From NCBI GenBank assembly GCA_013043945.1, contig JABEUW010000260.1:1-13443 (forward strand): a DNA stretch of 13,443 nucleotides, written 5' to 3'. Below, one piece after another: positions 1 to 5,524 of this stretch. The translations under genes and the position numbers were made by a program. Positions within the stretch are counted from its first letter, which is position 1. Each line of letters opens with the position of its first letter. The notes under the pieces were generated by a model. It saw nothing but the letters and a program-made list of their open reading frames with translations. It made no database searches and was not told where the DNA came from. Source of the stretch: Vulcanimicrobiota bacterium (GTDB taxonomy: Bacteria > Vulcanimicrobiota > Vulcanimicrobiia > Vulcanimicrobiales > Vulcanimicrobiaceae).

Positions 1-1
1 T

Positions 2-628
2 AAGCCGCTCGTCGGTTCGTTCGTTCAGGGATTTTTCGGCGGGCAGAGCCCGTGGCAGTACGAAGCGATCTATATCAATCGCGCGAAGCTCGTCGTGCGT
101 TCCTCGGGGATCGCGCTCTCCGCCGAGATGGCGGAGATGAGCTACGACGTAGATTATTACATCCACGTTCCCACCAAAGATGGTGCGCTCAAACTCGTCC
201 AGCACATGCCCTATCGCGGTCACGCGCTGCTCACCGATCAGATCAACGATTACGCAGGCCCCGTCGTCGAACAGGCGATCAACCAACTCATTCAGGTGAC
301 GCCGCTGGAGAAAGTGAACGAGAAGATTCACGATCTCACCGATCTCGTGCGCACGCATTTGAGCGAGTTCCTCGACGGATACGGCATCGCGCTCGACACC
401 GTCAAAGTGCTCGTGCGTCCGAACGACGAGCGGATGCGCGCCTTGATCTCGCTGAAGGCCTTCGGGCTCTCCGAGATGGAAGCGGTGCGCTATTACGCCG
501 CGATTCTCATGGCCGAGCGCGGCGTCTCGAGCGCGCCGAATATGGCGATCGGGCAGCCGTTCTCCATCGGGGCGACGCCCGTGCTTCCGATCGGCAACGC
601 CGATACCGGCACGGCGCCCGGAAAATGA
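2..628 (+). CDS. SPFH/Band 7-like protein, C-terminal part (5' truncated)
   Basis: The reading frame is already open at the left edge (frame of position 2), so only the last 208 residues are visible; the internal ATG at 95 is not the true start. The visible part begins with a Gly/aromatic stretch (FGGQSPWQYEAIYI). It continues with alternating strands and helices typical of a Band 7 domain: a dipeptide VV-R strand, a 'YDVDYYIHVPT' strand, and a long amphipathic helix ending in 'LDGYGIALDTVKVLV', which matches the usual 'yGi.l..v.i' close of SPFH domains. The tail is a helical segment and then a Gly/Pro-rich end (IGQPFSIG). SPFH proteins form membrane-associated oligomeric scaffolds; the specific role here is unknown. 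The stop overlaps the next gene's start by 4 nt (ATGA), so the two are probably co-translated. No membrane anchor is visible; it may lie upstream. The family call comes from pattern reading only and is moderate. Confidence 0.6.
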   Translation, partial: KPLVGSFVQGFFGGQSPWQYEAIYINRAKLVVRSSGIALSAEMAEMSYDVDYYIHVPTKDGALKLVQHMPYRGHALLTDQINDYAGPVVEQAINQLIQVTPLEKVNEKIHDLTDLVRTHLSEFLDGYGIALDTVKVLVRPNDERMRALISLKAFGLSEMEAVRYYAAILMAERGVSSAPNMAIGQPFSIGATPVLPIGNADTGTAPGK

Positions 629-1239
629 ACCCGGCGATACCGTCGGAGGATGTCGTGCGAGCGCTGCTCGATCCGTCGCAGCCCTCGCACGATCCCTCGG
701 TCGCGTTGTTGCAGGTCGCGCTGAGCGGCTTCGGCTTCAATTTCTACGACGCGCGCAATCAAGCGCGAGCGAACGACTTGCTCGTGCGCGAGCGCGTCTC
801 GAATCTGCTCGCCGATGCGGCGGCTCGCATTCGCACCCTCGAGGTGCGCTATCGCGAGCGCTCGATTCCCGCCGCAACGCGCGAAGAGCCTTTCCCGCCC
901 GCCGATGCGTTACGGAGGGCGAAGGCGCTCCACGAACTCACCGCGAGGCTCGACGCCGCGGGCTCGGAGATCGTCACTCTCGAGGTGCCGGGGGCCGACC
1001 CAATCTGGTCGCGCGTACGGGATGAGTTGCCGACCCTCCATCGCTTGTTTGCTTTCGATGTGGGGCTGGCGACCGCCGCCACCGCTCTTTACGAGCGTGC
1101 GGACGCCTTAACGGCTGAAGCGGCAGATCTCGATGGAGCGCTCGATGCATTTGCGGGCGATTTCGAGGTACTGCGAAAGGCCCTGGTCGAACGGCGCGCG
1201 CTGCTATCGGGCTCGGGGCCCGCGCTTCCTCATTCCTGA
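625..1239 (+). CDS. Hypothetical helical protein paired with the SPFH-like gene
   Basis: A 204-residue protein that I do not recognise. The ATG at 625 shares an ATGA overlap with the upstream stop, which fixes the start; the same frame stays open upstream of it, but that part is a shadow of the SPFH-like gene. The sequence is rich in Ala, Arg, Leu and Glu and looks almost entirely alpha-helical. Residues about 40-80 (ARNQARANDLLVRERVSNLL) and about 150-195 resemble coiled-coil or helical-bundle segments, separated by a short segment with 'VTLEVPGADPIWSRV'. There is no signal peptide, membrane segment, Cys cluster or nucleotide-binding motif. The tight coupling suggests a product that works with the SPFH-like protein, for example as a cytosolic partner or assembly factor, but this is inference from position only. 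Confidence 0.75.
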   Translation: MNPAIPSEDVVRALLDPSQPSHDPSVALLQVALSGFGFNFYDARNQARANDLLVRERVSNLLADAAARIRTLEVRYRERSIPAATREEPFPPADALRRAKALHELTARLDAAGSEIVTLEVPGADPIWSRVRDELPTLHRLFAFDVGLATAATALYERADALTAEAADLDGALDAFAGDFEVLRKALVERRALLSGSGPALPHS

Positions 1240-1314
1240 AACTCGCAGGCTCGTTCGAGCGTAGTACGCAGCGAGGCGCATCGGCGTACTCGCGGAAGCA
1301 AGGAGTGAAGGCGT
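1240..1314. promoter_or_regulatory. Intergenic region with inverted repeats before the RND gene (candidate operator/promoter)
   Basis: This 75-nt gap is the only substantial non-coding stretch in the window. It holds an inverted repeat GCTCG-TT-CGAGC (1249-1260), an overlapping odd palindrome GCGTA-G-TACGC (1259-1269), and a second arm GCGTACT (1284-1290) that is the reverse complement of AGTACGC at 1263-1269. The pentamer GCGTA occurs at 1259, 1284 and again at 1311. Such symmetric sites in front of an RND pump gene resemble binding sites of TetR- or MarR-type repressors, but no regulator gene is visible. I could not identify a convincing -35/-10 pair. The 1263-1290 arms could also form a 7-bp hairpin with a 14-nt loop; there is no following T-tract, so it is not a standard terminator. 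Confidence 0.35.
1300..1305 (+). promoter_or_regulatory. Shine-Dalgarno for the RND transporter
   Basis: AAGGAG lies 9 nt upstream of the ATG at 1315. It is one of only two strong ribosome binding sites in the window, and it supports both this start and an independent beginning of translation for the downstream gene group. Confidence 0.75.
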
Positions 1315-4300
1315 ATGTGGTTGACCCGTTTTGCAATATCCCGACCGATGGTCACCGCCGCGATCTTCATCGCGCTCGCGATCGCCGGAGCGATTGCCTT
1401 TTCACGGATCGGGCGTAGCGCAAACCCACCGGGGACCGATTACCCGCTCGTCATCGTCGCCGCCGGCTATCCCGGCGCCTCGCCGCAGACGATGGAGAAG
1501 CTGGTCGTCAAGCCGATCGAAGACCAACTCGTCGGCACGCAAAACATGGATCAGATAACCGCGACGACTCAGGAAGGGAGTGCGGTCGTTCTGGTGCGCT
1601 TCAAGCTCGGAACGAACCTCGACATCGCCGCCATCGACGTTCAACGGCGCGTCGATACCGCACGCGTCTATATGCCGGCCGATATGGACCCGCCATCCGT
1701 TCAACGGAACGGCGCCTCGCAACCGTTGCTCGATCTCGCGCTGAGCTCCTCGACGCTCTCGCCGATGCAACTCGCCGATTTGACGACGAATCAAATCGAG
1801 CCGATGCTCCAAGAGATTCCGAACGTCCAAACCGTCGACGTCTACGGCCTCGCGACGCGGCAGTTCAACGTTCGCCCGAATCCCGCCGCGCTCGATGGTC
1901 TCGGCGCAACGCTCGGCGACGTTTTTAATGCGGTTGCCGGCAATAACGCGAACCTTCCCGGGGGGCTGCTCGAGCAACCGACGCGAGAGGCGACCGTCTC
2001 GATTCGCTCCGGCATCGACAATGCGAGCGATATCGCCGGCATTCCGCTCGTCATTCCCGGGATCAGTAATCGCAATCTTCGCGTCGGCGACGTCGCCACG
2101 GTCGACGACGGCCATATCGAAATGCGATCGATCTCGCATTATAACGGCCAACCTCGCCTTTACGTAAGTTTAGGCCGCGCTCTCGGCGCCGATGAGATCA
2201 CCACCACACAGGTTGCACGGGCGCACATCAAAGAGATTGAGAAACAATTTCCGCAGATCACTTTTCATGAAATCGACGCGCCCGCCGATTTCACGCAAAA
2301 GTCGCTGGTCGGCGTCTGGCAGTCGCTCTTCGAAGGCGTCGTGCTGACCGCGATCGTAATGATGCTCTTCCTCCACGCTTGGCGCAACGCCGCCGTCGTC
2401 ATGATCTCGATTCCAACCTCGATCCTCTCGACCTTCGTGCTGATGAACGCCTTCGGGTTTCATATCGATAGTATGTCGATGATGGGGCTGGCCTTAATCA
2501 TCGGAATTTTAGTCGACGACTCGATCGTCGTTCTGGAAAATATTACGCGGCACCGAGAGATGGGAAAAGATTCTCACGCCGCCGCCATCGACGGACGTAC
2601 GGAGATCGGTGGTGCGGCGATCGCCATTACGATGGTCGACGTCGTGGTTTTTCTGCCGATTGCGTTTCTTCCGGGTATCGTCGGTGCCTACTTAAAAGAG
2701 TATGCGGCGGTCGTGGTGATCGCGACGCTCTTTTCGCTGCTCGTGTCGTTTACGCTTACCCCGCTACTGGCGGCCTATTGGAGCGTAAAGAAAATCGAGA
2801 AAGAGCCGCCGCGTTGGCTCGCGGCTCTCGATACGCGGCGCGCGCATTTTTCGGTCTTCATTGCAGCGGTGCTCCTTTTCGCCCTGGGCGCGATCTTTCG
2901 AGCGACAATTTTGAACGTCTTCGGCGTTTTCGCCCTGGCACTCTTACTGCTGAATCTCTTCGTCCATCGCTATACGACGGTCCTCGATCTCTACCGCACG
3001 CGCTTGCTCCCCGCGGCATTACGGCATGGCAGCTTCGTCGCGTTCGTGTGCGCGGTGCTATTGGTGAACGCGCTCTCGCTCGTCGGCAGCGGCAAAAATG
3101 CGATCGGGATCGATGCAGTCGTCCTTCTCGGCACGTTGGCGGCCTACGGCTTCGCAGCGTTGCTTCGGCAGCGCGCTGCCATTCGGCCGTGGTTGAGGGG
3201 AATTGCGTCGCTTGGGTCCCATCGCCCGACCGCGATTGCAACGTTGATCATTCCGCCGGTACTTGCGATGGCGATGGTCGCGCTCGGCGGAATTAACTTC
3301 GATTTCGTTCCCGCCGAGCAGACCGGGCACATTCGTATGACGCTCGCCTACACCCCGGGTACCCCGATCGGCGTGACGGCGAAGGGCGTCGATGCGATCG
3401 AGCGCGCCGTCATGAAGTTGCGCGGCGTGAAATCGGTAAGTTCGACGGTCGGGCGCATGCCCTCTGGGTGGGGCTCGCTGACCGGCGGAAACTACGCGCA
3501 ACTCGATGCAGAAATGCATGCCGCCGATCGTGGAAATACCAATGCGACGATTGCGAAAATTCGCCCATTCGCCGCGCTCGCGCCCGGTGGCGATTTTCAG
3601 GTCGCCGGCGATACGGGAAGCGGTAGCGGGCAACCGATTTTTTATGCGGTTCAAGGGCCCGACAACGAGATCGATGCCGCCGCCGAAAAGGTGGCGAACG
3701 TTTTGCGAGAGACGAAAGGCTCGGTGAACGTTCAGACCTCTGCAGAGGTCGCAGCTCCGGAACTTCGCGTGGCGATCGAACGGGGGAAGGCGATTCTTCT
3801 CGGCATCTCACCGGCGGCGGCAGCCGAGGCGGCGCGCATCGCGATTGCCGGAGCGGTTGCAACGAGAGTTCGCACCCCCAACGGGCTCATCGATGTGTAC
3901 GTACAGTTTCCGAAGGCCGATCGGAGTACGCTCGCTCAGGTCGAAAACGTGAAGGTGCGAGCCTCGGACGGAACGCTGGTACCGCTCGGTGACGTTGCTC
4001 GCTTTCGTTGGACGAAAGCGCCGACGAAGATCGAGCGCTACGATCGGCAACGCGTCGTCAATGTGCTGGGCGACATTTTGCCCGGCTACGCCTTAGGAGC
4101 GGTCGTCTCACCGCTCGAGAAAAAGTTACACGAGCCTGGATTTTTGCCAGCCGGAGTTCACCTCAAAGCACAGGGAGATACGCAATTTCTCTCCGAAACG
4201 CTTGTCAACATGGGGATCGCGTTGCTGACCTCGTTCGGGCTCGTCTATCTGCTGATGGTGATTCTCTACGGGAATCTCCTCGAACCGCTGATCGTGATGT

Positions 4301-4773
4301 TCTCGGTTCCGGTTGCCATCGTCGGTGCGTTGATGTTGTTGGCATTCATGGGGCACCTTCCGGGCGAGCTCGGCCAGTCGCTCAATATTATCTCGATGTT
4401 GGGTATCGTCATGCTCTTCGGGCTGGTCGCGAAAAACGGCATTCTTTTGGTGGATTACTCCAACACGCTCTGCAAGCGCGGTATGCGCGTTCGCGAGGCG
4501 GTCCTCGAAGCCGCCGCCACGCGCTTTCGCCCGATTCTTATGACGACGGCAGCGATGATTTTCGGCATGTTGCCGCTCGCGCTGGGCTTCGCCGAGGGCG
4601 CCGAATGGCGGCAAGCGATGGGGACCGTCATTATCGGCGGCTTGCTCTCCTCGCTCGTGCTGACGCTCTTTCTGGTGCCGATGATCTATAACACCTGGAT
4701 GGGCGCACTCGAGCGGCGCGCGGATCGACGCGCGGTGCGAGCCGAGCTCTCGCCGGTGGGTGCGACGCATTAA
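1315..4773 (+). CDS. RND-family (HAE-1/AcrB-like) efflux transporter with extra membrane segments
   Basis: Inner-membrane proton-driven exporter of 1152 residues. TM1 is at about 12-30, followed by the first porter loop to about 335 and then TM2-TM6 to about 495. The proton-relay residues known from AcrB are present: Asp401-Asp402 in TM4 (GILVDDSIVVLEN), Lys1040 in TM10 (GLVAKNGILLVDY) and Arg1072 in 'FRPILMTT'. The second porter loop starts near residue 660 (DFVPAEQTGH). Family members usually have about 1030-1050 residues. The excess lies at about 505-638, where four additional hydrophobic segments (about 512-528, 531-550, 571-589 and 597-617) precede what looks like canonical TM7 (639-657). 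The start has a good Shine-Dalgarno. No membrane-fusion or outer-membrane partner gene is in the window, so partners must be encoded elsewhere. Family assignment is firm; substrate is unknown. Confidence 0.95.
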   Translation: MWLTRFAISRPMVTAAIFIALAIAGAIAFSRIGRSANPPGTDYPLVIVAAGYPGASPQTMEKLVVKPIEDQLVGTQNMDQITATTQEGSAVVLVRFKLGTNLDIAAIDVQRRVDTARVYMPADMDPPSVQRNGASQPLLDLALSSSTLSPMQLADLTTNQIEPMLQEIPNVQTVDVYGLATRQFNVRPNPAALDGLGATLGDVFNAVAGNNANLPGGLLEQPTREATVSIRSGIDNASDIAGIPLVIPGISNRNLRVGDVATVDDGHIEMRSISHYNGQPRLYVSLGRALGADEITTTQVARAHIKEIEKQFPQITFHEIDAPADFTQKSLVGVWQSLFEGVVLTAIVMMLFLHAWRNAAVVMISIPTSILSTFVLMNAFGFHIDSMSMMGLALIIGILVDDSIVVLENITRHREMGKDSHAAAIDGRTEIGGAAIAITMVDVVVFLPIAFLPGIVGAYLKEYAAVVVIATLFSLLVSFTLTPLLAAYWSVKKIEKEPPRWLAALDTRRAHFSVFIAAVLLFALGAIFRATILNVFGVFALALLLLNLFVHRYTTVLDLYRTRLLPAALRHGSFVAFVCAVLLVNALSLVGSGKNAIGIDAVVLLGTLAAYGFAALLRQRAAIRPWLRGIASLGSHRPTAIATLIIPPVLAMAMVALGGINFDFVPAEQTGHIRMTLAYTPGTPIGVTAKGVDAIERAVMKLRGVKSVSSTVGRMPSGWGSLTGGNYAQLDAEMHAADRGNTNATIAKIRPFAALAPGGDFQVAGDTGSGSGQPIFYAVQGPDNEIDAAAEKVANVLRETKGSVNVQTSAEVAAPELRVAIERGKAILLGISPAAAAEAARIAIAGAVATRVRTPNGLIDVYVQFPKADRSTLAQVENVKVRASDGTLVPLGDVARFRWTKAPTKIERYDRQRVVNVLGDILPGYALGAVVSPLEKKLHEPGFLPAGVHLKAQGDTQFLSETLVNMGIALLTSFGLVYLLMVILYGNLLEPLIVMFSVPVAIVGALMLLAFMGHLPGELGQSLNIISMLGIVMLFGLVAKNGILLVDYSNTLCKRGMRVREAVLEAAATRFRPILMTTAAMIFGMLPLALGFAEGAEWRQAMGTVIIGGLLSSLVLTLFLVPMIYNTWMGALERRADRRAVRAELSPVGATH

Positions 4774-5524
4774 CGGGCGTTCGGTCCTGGTCACGGGAGC
4801 GGCCTCCGGGCTCGCAGCGGGGATCGCGGCCGGACTCGCCGAGGATGGATTCGCACGCGTTGCGATTACCTGGCGAGAGAGCTCCCCGGAGCAAACGCTC
4901 GCTCGTATTCGTACTGCGGGCGCTCGTGCGAGTGCGACGCAAATCGACTTTCTCGCGGAGAGCTCGGCGATCGAAAGCGCCCTCGCAGAGTGCGTGAGCG
5001 AACACGGCCCATTCGATACGCTCGTGCATGCCGTCGGGCCTATGAGTTTCGCTCGATTGGAGCGCGCTGACGATGCAGCCTATCGAGCGATGTTCGATGG
5101 GAACGTGCGCAGCGCGTGGCTCGCGGCGAGGGCCGTCCTTCCCGGAATGCGTGCGGCAGCGTTCGGCAGGATCCTCGCATTCGGAATGAACGGCTCGGCG
5201 TTCGCAGCCTCTGCGCCCGGGCTCGGCCTTCACGCTGCTTCGAAGAGCGCGCTGATTTCCTTGCTGCGAACGCTCGCGGCGGAGGTTGCCGGCAGCGGAA
5301 TTACCGTCAACGCGATCGAGCCGGGAGATATTCGCGAGAAGGCGCTCACCCGCGATGAAACGCGTACGGTATCCGCGGCGAATCCCGTCGGGCGGGCGGG
5401 CTCCTTCGAAGACGTACTCGACGCGGTTCGGTTTTTTGTCGCACCGGAGCGCGATTTCATCACCGGCGTCGTTCTGCCCGTGACGGGGGGGCTCCAAGGC
5501 CCGTACGAGCGAAAGAATACCTAA
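4760..5524 (+). CDS. Short-chain dehydrogenase/reductase-like protein with altered catalytic Tyr
   Basis: A 254-residue Rossmann protein of ordinary SDR length. The GTG start at 4760 overlaps the RND gene by 14 nt, with no clear Shine-Dalgarno, so coupling is likely. The cofactor loop is TGAASGLA (12-19), with the last Gly of TGxxxGxG replaced by Ala. Arg39 after strand beta-2 (ITWRE) would favour NADP(H). The NNAG motif is changed to HAVG (90-93). The helix alpha-4 Asn is kept (Asn115). The YxxxK catalytic motif reads HAASK, so His158 replaces Tyr and Lys162 remains; Ser146 sits near the expected Ser position. The end has PGDI and 'ITGVVLPVTGG', resembling the FabG-like C-terminus but with Thr for the usual Asp. 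It may be a divergent reductase, or a cofactor-binding protein that has lost classical catalysis. Substrate is unknown. Confidence 0.88.
   Translation: MRRINGRSVLVTGAASGLAAGIAAGLAEDGFARVAITWRESSPEQTLARIRTAGARASATQIDFLAESSAIESALAECVSEHGPFDTLVHAVGPMSFARLERADDAAYRAMFDGNVRSAWLAARAVLPGMRAAAFGRILAFGMNGSAFAASAPGLGLHAASKSALISLLRTLAAEVAGSGITVNAIEPGDIREKALTRDETRTVSAANPVGRAGSFEDVLDAVRFFVAPERDFITGVVLPVTGGLQGPYERKNT

Noticed and set aside
52..624. Upstream part of a long open frame (52-1239) ahead of the 204-aa protein
   Set aside because: Its translation is Arg-rich and repetitive, and it lies over the Band 7-like frame, which reads as a real protein. Only the part from 625 is taken as coding.
1263..1290. 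Hairpin between the unknown protein and the RND gene as a Rho-independent terminator
   Set aside because: The stem is only 7 bp with a 14-nt loop and no T-tract follows, so it is better treated as a possible operator.
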